Part shown: one piece after another, positions 5,752 through 13,604 of the stretch
Position numbering within the stretch: position 1 is the stretch's first letter
Layout: every line of letters begins with the position of its first letter
Assembly: GCA_040757115.1 (NCBI GenBank)
Contig: JBFLYA010000084.1
Coordinates: 1 to 15,492, forward strand
Direction: 5' to 3'
From: a bacterium
GTDB lineage: Bacteria; UBA9089; CG2-30-40-21; SBAY01
Length of the DNA: 15,492 bases
Notes under the pieces: model-generated
What the model was told of the DNA's origin: nothing
What the model saw: only the letters and a program-made list of their open reading frames with translations
Database searches by the model: none
Program-made: the position numbers and the translations under genes

Positions 5752-7236
5752 TTACGGCGTGAAGGTGAAGGTTTCGATGTCGGTCGTTAAGTGGTCGCCA
5801 GTGATGGGATGGAGTAGTCTGCCCAGAACTTCATATAGCCCTGCTGGCTCACTACCAGTAAAGGTGTAGGTAAGAAGATTTAATGGACCAATCCCTCCTG
5901 CAGGAATAGTAATATTATACATATTTATCAACGAAATATAGTCACCCGTAGGTAACTTTATACAAACCTTTGCATCCACCGTTGTAGCAGAACCTGGATT
6001 ATCTACCCTGACATCTATCCTTGCCGTATCTCCGGTGGTAAATGTGTCCTGGTTTAAGATAATATCAATAGCAAATGATGGGGAAAATGTCCCTCTTTTA
6101 TAATAAATCTCAGCATTTCCATCTCGAGTATCGTGCCAAACGATATGTATCCCATTTGCATCTGAGATAATCGCCGGATGATCAGACCAACCTGAATCAT
6201 AAGTCAACCGCACATCCGCTCCCCAGATATTTCCTCCGTCCTGACTACGCTTATAATAAATCTCATAATTTCCATCTCGATAATCAACCCAAACGATATG
6301 TATCCCGTGTGCATCTGAGGTAATCGCCGGCCACCAAGAACCAGCTGAATTATCAGTCAATTGGACATCAGGTCCCCAGGTATTTCCTCCATCCTGACTA
6401 CGCTTATAATAAATCTCAGAATTTCTATCTCGCTCATCATACCAAACGATATGTATCCCGTGTGCATTTGAGGTAATCGCCGGATAGTGAGAATAACTTG
6501 GATCATTAGTCAACCGCACATCCGGTCCCCAGGTATTTCCTCCATCCTGACTACGCTTATAATAAATCTCCCAATTTCCATCTCGATAATCCATCCAAAC
6601 GATATGTATCCCGTGTGCATCTGAGGTAATCGCCGCCGGATGCCAAGACAAACGTGAAGCATTAGTCAACCGCACATCCGGTCCCCAAGTATCTCCTCCA
6701 TCCTGACTACGCTTATAATAAATCTCAGAATCTCGCCAATCCTCCCAAACGATATGTATCCCGTATGCATCTGAGGTAATCGCAGGATACTGAGAATAAC
6801 TTGGATCATAAGTCAACCGCACATCCGGTCCCCAGGTATCTCCTCCATCCTGACTACGCTTATAATAAATCTCCCAATTTCCATCTCGATAATCATGCCA
6901 AACGATATGTAACCCGTGTGCATCTGAGGTAATCGCCGGATTCCCAGACAAACTTGAATCATAAGTCAACCGCACATCTGGTCCCCAGGTATTTCCTCCA
7001 TCCTGACTACGCTTATAATAAATCTCAGCATTTCCATCTCGCCAATCATACCAAACGATATGTATCCCATTTGCATCTGAGGTAATCGCTGGCTCATAAG
7101 ACTCCTTTAAAGCATAAGTCAACCGCACATCCGGTCCCCAGACAGGTTCATCAGCTAAGCATAGATTTGTAACTGAAAATAGTCCTATCACCAACACCCA
7201 TAATTTTAACCCTTTGTTTTTCTTTAAGATTTTCAT
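5752..7236 (-). CDS. Secreted seven-repeat Asp-box (BNR-type) beta-propeller-like protein
   Basis: A 494-residue exported protein. Residues 1-28 form a signal peptide (lysines, a hydrophobic core WVLVIGLF, and CLA before the cleavage point). Residues 33 to about 389 are seven repeats of about 51 residues, each built as WGPDVRLT, PAITSDAHGIHIVW, a D-x-RDGN turn and EIYYKR; the first six end in SQDGGNTW or a close variant, a clean Asp-box. Seven repeats suggest a propeller fold. Residues about 390-494 resemble an Ig-like or CARDB-type beta domain. No sialidase catalytic residues could be assigned, so the function is unknown; surface binding is a guess. The start is ATG at 7236 behind AAGGAGG. 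The gene could be cargo of a first cassette ending in site A, but no attC or attI is seen upstream of it. Confidence 0.82.
   Translation of the reverse strand: MKILKKNKGLKLWVLVIGLFSVTNLCLADEPVWGPDVRLTYALKESYEPAITSDANGIHIVWYDWRDGNAEIYYKRSQDGGNTWGPDVRLTYDSSLSGNPAITSDAHGLHIVWHDYRDGNWEIYYKRSQDGGDTWGPDVRLTYDPSYSQYPAITSDAYGIHIVWEDWRDSEIYYKRSQDGGDTWGPDVRLTNASRLSWHPAAITSDAHGIHIVWMDYRDGNWEIYYKRSQDGGNTWGPDVRLTNDPSYSHYPAITSNAHGIHIVWYDERDRNSEIYYKRSQDGGNTWGPDVQLTDNSAGSWWPAITSDAHGIHIVWVDYRDGNYEIYYKRSQDGGNIWGADVRLTYDSGWSDHPAIISDANGIHIVWHDTRDGNAEIYYKRGTFSPSFAIDIILNQDTFTTGDTARIDVRVDNPGSATTVDAKVCIKLPTGDYISLINMYNITIPAGGIGPLNLLTYTFTGSEPAGLYEVLGRLLHPITGDHLTTDIETFTFTP
6070..7140 (-). repeat. Tandem 153-bp coding repeats in the propeller gene
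   Basis: The landmark CTGACTACGC recurs on the plus strand at 6241, 6394, 6547, 6703, 6850 and 7003, spaced 153, 153, 156, 147 and 153 bp. The units are strongly alike at the DNA level, including synonymous positions. The length variants are whole codons: one extra alanine in repeat 4 and two missing residues in repeat 3. Confidence 0.9.
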
Positions 7237-7269
7237 TGAGATATACCTCCTTATTGATTTTTGATTGCC

Positions 7270-7307
7270 GATTTTAGATTGGTCAGGGTTGTTTTCAATC
7301 TAAAATC
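7270..7307. repeat. 12-bp perfect hairpin between protease and propeller genes
   Basis: GATTTTAGATTG (7270-7281) pairs perfectly with CAATCTAAAATC (7296-7307) around a 14-base loop. It is AT-rich with no T tract, so it is a weak terminator candidate at best. It could equally be a fragment of the word-repeat palindromes found elsewhere in the window. Confidence 0.5.
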
Positions 7308-7332
7308 ACAAATCTAAAAATTCTGCTTGTTT

Positions 7333-7695
7333 CTATTTTAAGCGAACAGCAGGGAGACGCTTCAATCGTTGATTTTGTGGATCAACTTCAATTCCAACGG
7401 ATTCTAAAGCTGTTACACCAAGAATTGGCTCTACATCATCCTTCCCAAAGATTACTGTTGTCCATACAATTTCACCCATAAACTCAAACTGTCCTCCACC
7501 AATATCCATTGCTACCTCTGTTCCATCAGCCAATTCATATGTTCTCTTACCTCTTGGTTCAATCCCAATTTCCCGTAAGTGCTTACCTGGTACCATACAA
7601 TCAATAGCACCTGTATCTACAAGAAATAATCCTTCCCATCGTCGTTCTGGGTCAGCAGGATTACTTACAGTTACTGTTACTTGTGTCATTCCCAT
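7333..7695 (-). CDS. Retropepsin-like clan AA aspartic protease
   Basis: A 120-residue single-domain aspartic protease of the retroviral-like fold. The catalytic motif is VDTGA (D27-T28-G29) and the second half carries the ILGVTALESVGIEVDP stretch (91-106) followed by LPAVRL. This matches the small clan AA group described from archaea and bacteria (AF_0612-like). One subunit has a single catalytic Asp, so it should work as a homodimer. There is no signal peptide, hence cytosolic. The natural substrate is unknown. The start is ATG at 7695 behind AGGAGGTGAC, with a good promoter upstream. The propeller gene follows 96 bp downstream on the same strand and might be cotranscribed. There is no sign that the gene belongs to a retroelement. 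Confidence 0.85.
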   Translation of the reverse strand: MGMTQVTVTVSNPADPERRWEGLFLVDTGAIDCMVPGKHLREIGIEPRGKRTYELADGTEVAMDIGGGQFEFMGEIVWTTVIFGKDDVEPILGVTALESVGIEVDPQNQRLKRLPAVRLK

Positions 7696-7738
7696 CTTTT
7701 GTCACCTCCTCTTACATTGAACGCTCTTAGATAAAATC

Positions 7739-7768
7739 AGAATATCATAATTGTTGTTATTTTGTCAA
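7739..7768 (-). promoter_or_regulatory. Sigma-70-type promoter for the aspartic protease gene
   Basis: On the minus strand TTGACA (7768-7763) is followed after 18 bases by TATTCT (7744-7739). Transcription would begin near 7732, leaving a leader of about 35 bases that contains the ribosome site AGGAGGTGAC. Confidence 0.6.
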
Positions 7769-7784
7769 GGAAAATTTTTGAAAT

Positions 7785-7872
7785 AAAGGGAAATTGGGAA
7801 AATTGGGAAAAATGGGGGGAAAATTATTTATTTCTCTTCTTTTCCATCTTTCCCCCTTTCCCATTTTTCCTT
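7785..7872. repeat. Imperfect palindrome of GGGAAA/TTTCCC words
   Basis: The left arm (about 7787-7820) repeats GGGAAAATT-type words and the right arm (about 7838-7871) repeats the complement (TTTCCCCCTTTCCC-like). It sits just past the 3' end of smc and before the protease promoter. It may help terminate smc transcripts, but no standard terminator is seen. Confidence 0.5.
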
Positions 7873-7874
7873 AT

Positions 7875-10800
7875 TTACACCTGATTGTTGCCGTTGACTA
7901 ACTTTACGGATAAAAGTTTTGACACGCCGGGTGTTTCCATTGTGATGCCATAGAGGGTAGAAACATTGCTGATGGTTAATTTATTGTGGGTGATAATCAG
8001 AAATTGTGTCTTTTGAGAAAAGGACTTGAGTAATTTGTTAAACCGAAGAATATTCGCCTCATCTAAAGCCGCATCTACTTCGTCTAAGACACAAAAAGGA
8101 CTTGGTTTATGCAGGAATATGGCAAATAATAGACAGATAGAAACTAATGCCTTTTCACCTCCAGATAAAAGTGACATACTTTGCAGGCGTTTGCCGGGTG
8201 GTTGAACATTTATCTCTATCCCCACTTCTTCTGAAGAAGCACCATTGGTTAATCTTAAAGTGCCCATTCCTCCTTCAAATAAACTCTTAACAATCTCTTC
8301 AAAATTGGCTTTAATTTGAGAAAATGTTTTATCAAATAGTTCCTGTGATGTTGTATCGATTTGCTGAATCAAGTTTTGTAAATCCTGTTTGGCATTAATT
8401 AAGTCCTCACGCTGGGAATTTAAGAATTCAAATCGCTTGTTTATCTCCTCATATTCTGCTGGCGCCATCAAATTTACCTCTTTATATGCCTCTAATTTTT
8501 GCCTGGATTTCTCTATCTCTTCTAATAGTTCCTGTTTAGATATGGTCATATTCGGTTCTTTATCCGGTGAAAGAGAGAATTTATATTCTTGTAATAAATG
8601 GTTAGTGATATTTTCCATCTTTAATTTATGTTCTGTAGATTGTAGTTCAATCTGATGCAAACTATTTTTTGTATCATTTTCCTTCTGCTGGGTAGTTTTA
8701 ATCTCTTCTTCTATATTTAAAATAGCCTGCTGTAACAATTGGTCTTCATCCTGAAGTTTATTTAAGATTATATCCCCTTCTTCTTTCTCTTTAATCCTGT
8801 CTTCAATCTCTTTTTCGTAATCAATTTCCCTTTTTGTCTCTCGCTCTTTTTCCTTCAGTAGCCAATTTGTCTCTTCATTTAATCTATCTATTTCCTTTTC
8901 TAAATCTTTTAGACTATCCTTCAACCTATTTATCTGCAGGGTCAGACTCTCTTCGAGTTGTGTCAATTGAGCAAACTTGACCCTGATTTGAGTTACAGTG
9001 GTCATTTTATCCTTTAAGATGGCTTCTTTTGTCTTGACTTCTTGAACAAGTGTAGAAATAAACGATTCATTCTGAACATTGGTAGTATTTTTAGTCTCCT
9101 CTTCACTTTTTAGTTCTTTAATCTTCTCATTTAGTTCAATCAGTTCTTGATGCAAATTGCTCTTTTCCTCTTTTAATGAAGTCAGTTGTCTTAAATTTTC
9201 TTCTTTAATTTCACCTGTTTGAGAAAAATCGCGTTTTAAATTAGAGACGATAATTTCTTGTGAATGAATATTTACCTGGAGATTAGTCAAATCAAGATGT
9301 ATGGATGATAATTCAGACTGCTCTTTTAATCTCTTTTCCTCTAACCCTTTCAATTGAATATCAAGATTACTTAGCCTTTTAGTCAATTCCATAATCTGTT
9401 TTTTGCGATTGATTAAACTTTCGCCTGAAATTTTAGGTAATCCGCCTTGAATAATGCCATTAGAGTCTATCAACTCGCCGTCTAAGGTTGCTATTCGAAG
9501 ATGCTGTGATGAGTTTTTAATAATTTTAGTGGCAGTAGGTAGGTCTTTGGCAACTAATACATTTCCCAAAAGATACTCAAAGGCAGGTTGAAATTTTTTA
9601 TCATAATTGATTAGCTCCAATGCCCAGCCAATTACACCTTCTGAATTAAATGATTTCCGGGAAATGGTAGGGGATTTAACTGCGGATAACGGAATAAAGG
9701 TAACTCGTTGTGCTTTTTTCTCTTTAAGAAATGGGATTATTTGTTCTGCCTGAGTAGTGGTGTTAAGGATTACTGCTTGAATATTTTCTCCCAGACTTAC
9801 CTCGATTGCCTTTTCGAATCTATGGTCAAAATCTATCAAATCAACCACAACCCCTGCAATTTCAGGGAGTAGGTTATTTGAAGTAAGAATTGTTTTGACC
9901 CCGGGTAAGTAACCATCTAATTTTTTCTGTAATTCCTGCAAAGTAGATAATCTGCCAGATATAACCTTCATCTCTTCACGCAGTGTATTTATCTGTGAAT
10001 CAGTTTTATTCACTTCTTGAGTTGTTATCTCTTTTTTAGATTGTGCTTGAGCCAACCTTTTCTTCAGATTAATTATTTTATTCTCTTCTTCGTCTATCTG
10101 TTTTTTTAGTTTATCCAGGTTTTTTTCAATAGTCTCTTTTTTAAAGGTAGTCTTTTCTTCTTCCTCCATTAGTCGTTGCATCCTGAGTTTTATATTCTTT
10201 TGTTCTATTTGTGCTTGACTTAACTGATTGCGTATATGGGCAAGTTGATTTAAAAAGTCAATCATTTCAATCTTTGCCTCTTCTAATTGAGTAGTTTTTT
10301 TCTCTTTTTCTTGTTCTAATTCAGACAGAATAGTTTCTTGTTGGGTTAAATTTTGTAGGGTTTGTTCTAATTCTTTTAATGCCTCCTCTTTATTTTTTTC
10401 TTCGGTAGTAATTTCCTTAGTTAAATTATCAATCTTGTCTTTTGAGGACTTGATTTCCGTATCAATCCGAGCCAATTGTGAATCGATATTAGCCTCTTTC
10501 TCTTTCTGTTGTAAAAGTTGGCCATTTATCCTTTGAATCTCCTGGGCTAAATTAAAGATAATCGGTTGAAGATTTTTTATTTCTTCTTCTTTGTTCTTAA
10601 CCTGGAGTTTTTTATCTGTGAGCAAGGAATTTAGCCGGGTTAAATTAGAGTTTATCTGTTTAGAGTCTCTTGCGATTCGTTCATATTCTTTTGAACAGGC
10701 ATCGTAGGCGGCATTTAAAATTCTATATTCGTCTTCGAACAGGGTTATTTCCAGGTTTTGGAGTTGCGTTTTAATTTCAAGATAGCGTTGTGCTTTTTTT

Positions 10801-11429
10801 GCCTGGCGATAGAGTGAATCTCTTTGTCTGGAAATTTCTGTTAGCAGGTCGTCAATTCTAATAAGATTTTGAGAAGTAAGTTGTAATTTAGAGATTGCCT
10901 CTTGTTTTTTAACCTTGTATTTGGCAATCCCTGCCGCCTCTTCAAATATTGCTCTTCGGTCTGCCGCTTTAGAATTAACCACAAAATCTACCTTATTTTG
11001 TTCAATCAAAGAATAAGCCGCATGCCCTAATCCGGTATCTAAAAATAATTGGGTAATGTCTTTTAGTCGGCAAGGGGCTTTATTTAATAGATATTCACTT
11101 TCACCAGACCGAAATAATCTGCGGGTGATGGAGACCTCATTAAATTCAATGGGTAGGATTTTCGTGGAATTTTCGATGGCAAGAGATACCTCAGCCACAC
11201 CAAGTGGTTTTTGTTGTTCACTGCCATTGAAGATGACATTGGTCATTGACTTAGAGCGTAAAAGATAGGGGTTTTGTTCACCCAGAACCCAGCGGATGGC
11301 TTCGTAAATATTACTTTTGCCGCAACCATTAGGACCAACAATGGCAGTTAGACTGTCGCGAAATTCAAATGATGTTTTTTCTGCAAAGGATTTAAAGCCA
11401 AACAGGGTTAGCTTTTTTAGAAAAGGCAT
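7875..11429 (-). CDS. smc: Chromosome segregation protein SMC
   Basis: An 1184-residue structural maintenance of chromosomes ATPase, which dimerises and, with ScpA and ScpB, loads on and compacts DNA. The N-terminal head has Walker A GPNGCGKS (32-39). Long heptad-rich coiled coils fill about 170-500 and 670-1020. Between them lies the hinge (about 505-665, starting YLPGVKTIL and including GELID and GIIQGG). The C-terminal head carries the signature LSGGEKA near residue 1090, Walker B FCVLDEVDAALDEAN near 1112, and the THNK switch. The length is normal for bacterial SMC. The start is the ATG at 11429 behind GGGAGGGGAG. Neither scpA nor scpB is in the window. The gene is divergent from the ABC ATPase gene across about 500 bp of repeats. 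Identification is secure. Confidence 0.97.
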   Translation of the reverse strand: MPFLKKLTLFGFKSFAEKTSFEFRDSLTAIVGPNGCGKSNIYEAIRWVLGEQNPYLLRSKSMTNVIFNGSEQQKPLGVAEVSLAIENSTKILPIEFNEVSITRRLFRSGESEYLLNKAPCRLKDITQLFLDTGLGHAAYSLIEQNKVDFVVNSKAADRRAIFEEAAGIAKYKVKKQEAISKLQLTSQNLIRIDDLLTEISRQRDSLYRQAKKAQRYLEIKTQLQNLEITLFEDEYRILNAAYDACSKEYERIARDSKQINSNLTRLNSLLTDKKLQVKNKEEEIKNLQPIIFNLAQEIQRINGQLLQQKEKEANIDSQLARIDTEIKSSKDKIDNLTKEITTEEKNKEEALKELEQTLQNLTQQETILSELEQEKEKKTTQLEEAKIEMIDFLNQLAHIRNQLSQAQIEQKNIKLRMQRLMEEEEKTTFKKETIEKNLDKLKKQIDEEENKIINLKKRLAQAQSKKEITTQEVNKTDSQINTLREEMKVISGRLSTLQELQKKLDGYLPGVKTILTSNNLLPEIAGVVVDLIDFDHRFEKAIEVSLGENIQAVILNTTTQAEQIIPFLKEKKAQRVTFIPLSAVKSPTISRKSFNSEGVIGWALELINYDKKFQPAFEYLLGNVLVAKDLPTATKIIKNSSQHLRIATLDGELIDSNGIIQGGLPKISGESLINRKKQIMELTKRLSNLDIQLKGLEEKRLKEQSELSSIHLDLTNLQVNIHSQEIIVSNLKRDFSQTGEIKEENLRQLTSLKEEKSNLHQELIELNEKIKELKSEEETKNTTNVQNESFISTLVQEVKTKEAILKDKMTTVTQIRVKFAQLTQLEESLTLQINRLKDSLKDLEKEIDRLNEETNWLLKEKERETKREIDYEKEIEDRIKEKEEGDIILNKLQDEDQLLQQAILNIEEEIKTTQQKENDTKNSLHQIELQSTEHKLKMENITNHLLQEYKFSLSPDKEPNMTISKQELLEEIEKSRQKLEAYKEVNLMAPAEYEEINKRFEFLNSQREDLINAKQDLQNLIQQIDTTSQELFDKTFSQIKANFEEIVKSLFEGGMGTLRLTNGASSEEVGIEINVQPPGKRLQSMSLLSGGEKALVSICLLFAIFLHKPSPFCVLDEVDAALDEANILRFNKLLKSFSQKTQFLIITHNKLTISNVSTLYGITMETPGVSKLLSVKLVNGNNQV

Positions 11430-11525
11430 TAATTTCTCCCCTCCCTATTTTTGGTAAATTAGAGTTCTGCAAAACTAAGAAACTGGAGTTTTTAAATGGG
11501 TATTTAAAACCTCTATTTTTATCAA

Positions 11526-11810
11526 TTTCCTCCAAAGAGCAAAATGCAAAACTCGTTTATAGTTTATGGTTTATAGTTTATAGTGTATAGTTTATAGTTT
11601 ATAGTGTATAGTCCTTCAACTATCAACTATAAACTATCAACTATAAACTATCTTTGCCAAAGTTCAGTAAAATTATCTCTTTCCTTTCAGCGTTAAAATA
11701 CTTGAAGTCCTTTTTGAAATTTGATTTGTAATTTTGCATTTTGATATTTATATTTGATATTTGATATTTGATATTTATTTATTGTCTCCCCCAAATCCTA
11801 TTTTGCAAAA
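11526..11810. repeat. Inverted repeat copy 1 (upstream of the ABC ATPase gene)
   Basis: This is the inverted counterpart of 13221-13473. The outer 25 bases (11526-11550) match 13449-13473 perfectly in inverted orientation. Most of 11671-11805 matches 13222-13412 closely, including the ATATTTGAT-type run. Relative to copy 2 it lacks 47 bases inside and carries a word-repeat hairpin (11555-11652) in place of a short segment. No coding potential is evident. Confidence 0.75.
11555..11652. repeat. TTTATAGT word-repeat hairpin
   Basis: The left half is tandem GTTTATAGT-like units (about 11555-11612) and the right half their complements (ACTATAAACTATCAA-like, about 11618-11652). It lies inside inverted repeat copy 1, where copy 2 has about 30 unrelated AT-rich bases. 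It therefore looks like a separate insertion or expansion. Confidence 0.65.
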
Positions 11811-11891
11811 CACTATTGGTAACTAATTAATTACCAGTTACCACTTTTGAATTATACCCTTAAATTTCTATCCTGTCAAGGAAAAAAATTG

Positions 11892-11921
11892 TTGACAAGT
11901 TAAATATCAAAGTGATATGAT
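11892..11921 (+). promoter_or_regulatory. Sigma-70-type promoter for the ABC ATPase gene
   Basis: TTGACA (11892-11897) and TATGAT (11916-11921) are separated by 18 bases. Transcription should start near 11928, only about 10 bases before the ATG at 11938, leaving no room for a Shine-Dalgarno sequence. The mRNA is therefore probably leaderless or nearly so. Confidence 0.65.
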
Positions 11922-11937
11922 ATAAGTTGCAATTCAA

Positions 11938-12888
11938 ATGGATGAAAAGTTGTTAGAAATAAAAGAGTTAAAGGTCTCCTTTTTTATTGATAAAAGAGAG
12001 TTACCAACGATAGATGGTGTCAATCTTTGCATAGATAAAGGTAAAACCATAGGGTTAGTTGGTGAATCAGGATGTGGAAAATCATTAACGGCTTTTTCGA
12101 TACTTCGACTCCTTCCTGAGCAGGCAGAAATTGTTGGAGGCGAGATTAACTTTGAAGGAGTAGATTTATTAAAATATTCTAAGACACAAATTCGAGATAT
12201 TCGAGGCAGGAGAATATCAATGATATTCCAGAACCCGTCTTCATCTCTAAATCCTGTTTTTACTATCGGTAATCAGATAGCTGAAGCAATCCATTTACCT
12301 TATCGAGAGGCAGAAGAAAGGGTCAAAGGACTACTAAAGTTAGTTGGTTTGCCTGCGGTTGAAAGGCACTTTCCCCATCAACTAAGTGGCGGGATGAATC
12401 AACGGGTGATGATTGCGATGGCGATAGCTTCCAATCCAGCAATTCTAATTGCAGACGAGCCAACGACGGCTTTAGATGTAACGATTCAAACACAAATTCT
12501 GGCGCTGTTAAAAAATCTACAAAGCAAATTAAATATGTCCATATTATTAATTACGCATGATTTAAGTATTGTAGCTCAAATGACTGATGTGGTGACGATT
12601 ATGTATGCCGGTAAGATAGTTGAAGAGGCAACCACAAATGAACTTTTTACCCAGCCAGTTCATCCTTATACGAAAGCACTTTTAGATTGTATTCCGAAAC
12701 TTGAGAAAAAAACTGAGCGATTACCTTATATCCCGGGGAGTGTTCCAGATAGTTTTACTTCAATTAGTGGCTGTAGATTTCATCCCCGATGTCAATCTGC
12801 GAGTTCAAAATGTGTTCTCGAGGAACCACCAATGAAGCAAATAGATGATACTCATAGGGTTAGATGCTGGAAATATTCAAGAAATTAA
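11938..12888 (+). CDS. dppD: Oligopeptide/dipeptide ABC transporter ATPase (OppD/DppD type)
   Basis: A 316-residue ATP-binding subunit of a peptide- or nickel-type ABC importer, acting on the inner face of the membrane. Visible are Walker A GESGCGKS (42-49), the Q-loop FQNP (Q98), signature LSGGMNQR (149-156), Walker B ILIADEP (169-175) and switch H207. The C-terminal extension with HPYTKALL and four cysteines (C279, C285, C292, C310) is the oligopeptide-transporter tail, which in a studied DppD binds an iron-sulfur cluster. Relatives normally sit in five-gene operons with two permeases, a second ATPase and a binding protein; none is nearby, so this is an orphan. The ATG at 11938 has no ribosome site, though a TTG five codons in is an alternative start. 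Two inverted repeat copies flank the gene. dppD versus oppD cannot be decided. Confidence 0.88.
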   Translation: MDEKLLEIKELKVSFFIDKRELPTIDGVNLCIDKGKTIGLVGESGCGKSLTAFSILRLLPEQAEIVGGEINFEGVDLLKYSKTQIRDIRGRRISMIFQNPSSSLNPVFTIGNQIAEAIHLPYREAEERVKGLLKLVGLPAVERHFPHQLSGGMNQRVMIAMAIASNPAILIADEPTTALDVTIQTQILALLKNLQSKLNMSILLITHDLSIVAQMTDVVTIMYAGKIVEEATTNELFTQPVHPYTKALLDCIPKLEKKTERLPYIPGSVPDSFTSISGCRFHPRCQSASSKCVLEEPPMKQIDDTHRVRCWKYSRN

Positions 12889-12891
12889 ACA

Positions 12892-12905
12892 GGGCGTGAA
12901 AGCCC
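12892..12905 (+). terminator. Weak hairpin after the ABC ATPase gene
   Basis: GGGC and GCCC pair around GTGAAA just past the stop codon, followed by an AATTTCTAATTT tract. The stem is only four pairs, so this is a weak terminator candidate. Confidence 0.25.
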
Positions 12906-13001
12906 AATTTCTAATTTCGTAAGCATTCAGCCATCAGGTATCAGCAATCAGTTAACATCCAGGAAATCAGGATAGTAACAAATCCTACAATTTTGCGTAA
13001 A

Positions 13002-13076
13002 GGGTGTCTATGTGTCTGGTAGTCTATGTAACCCAGACACTTAGACACCCAGATACCAGACTACCTGAACGGTTAC
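13002..13076. repeat. Nested hairpin of GTGTCT/AGACAC words
   Basis: 13002-13019 pairs with about 13032-13050 (17 of 18 bases). An overlapping alternative pairs GGTAGTCT (about 13018-13025) with AGACTACC (about 13057-13064). It ends in CCTGAACGGTTAC (13064-13076), which also occurs at 216-228. Non-coding. Confidence 0.7.
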
Positions 13077-13142
13077 CTAATTTCAACCTTTTCTATGGTT
13101 AATCTTAACATTATTCAATTACGAAGTCTCTCGGATAAAAAT

Positions 13143-13158
13143 TCCCCTCTTGAGAGGG
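13143..13158. repeat. CCCCTC/GAGGGG hairpin of a dispersed-repeat type
   Basis: CCCCTCTTGAGAGGGG forms a short stem and is followed by GGAAGGGGTGTG. Sequences of this form are scattered in intergenic regions of many unrelated bacterial genomes. Here it stands in the non-coding stretch 12889-13604, which holds only hairpins and the second inverted repeat copy. Confidence 0.45.
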
Positions 13159-13220
13159 GGAAGGGGTGTGTTTTTCTGGTGGTGTCTTAATCTAGCATAA
13201 AGGTTAAAATAGTGTATAGG

Positions 13221-13473
13221 GTTCTGCAAAATAGGATTTGAGGGAGACAACAAATAAATATCAAATATCAAATATTAAATATCAAATATAAATATCAAAA
13301 TGCAAAATTACAAATCAAATTTCAAAGAGGAAGTAACAGGGTTTCTCAAAGAGTTGGAGGAATTTGGTAATATCTTTGCTTCAAGTATTTTAACGCTGAA
13401 AGGAAAGAGATAATTTTACATTTTGATATGTAATTTTTATATTTGCTTTTTGCATTTTGCTCTTTGGAGGAAA
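13221..13473. repeat. Inverted repeat copy 2 (downstream of the ABC ATPase gene)
   Basis: Inverted copy of 11526-11810. It begins GTTCTGCAAAATAGGATTTG, the near complement of 11792-11810, and ends with the 25 bases that match 11526-11550 perfectly. It contains 47 internal bases missing from copy 1. A 37-codon reading frame (13300-13413, plus strand) crosses those 47 bases but is broken in copy 1, so it is not called as a gene. Confidence 0.75.
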
Positions 13474-13604
13474 TCCCTTTTGGACACCAAATCTGCATAG
13501 ATTTCACTATTAGAGTTATTTTCAGACACCACCGGAAAATCTAATAAAATCAACGGTAAATTCTATCCGAGAGCGTTCTGATAGGCATAGGAGGTTATAA
13601 ATAT

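Noticed and set aside
5397-5869. Several 68-79 codon frames on both strands around site A
   Set aside because: They cross the attC hairpin or overlap the MNT and propeller genes in other frames, with no ribosome site or recognisable motif.
6070-7140. Regularly spaced repeats as a CRISPR array
   Set aside because: The units are 153 bp, in frame, and encode Asp-box protein repeats.
7333-7695. Protease as part of a retrotransposon or retron
   Set aside because: It matches the small stand-alone bacterial and archaeal clan AA group; no reverse transcriptase or integrase is nearby.
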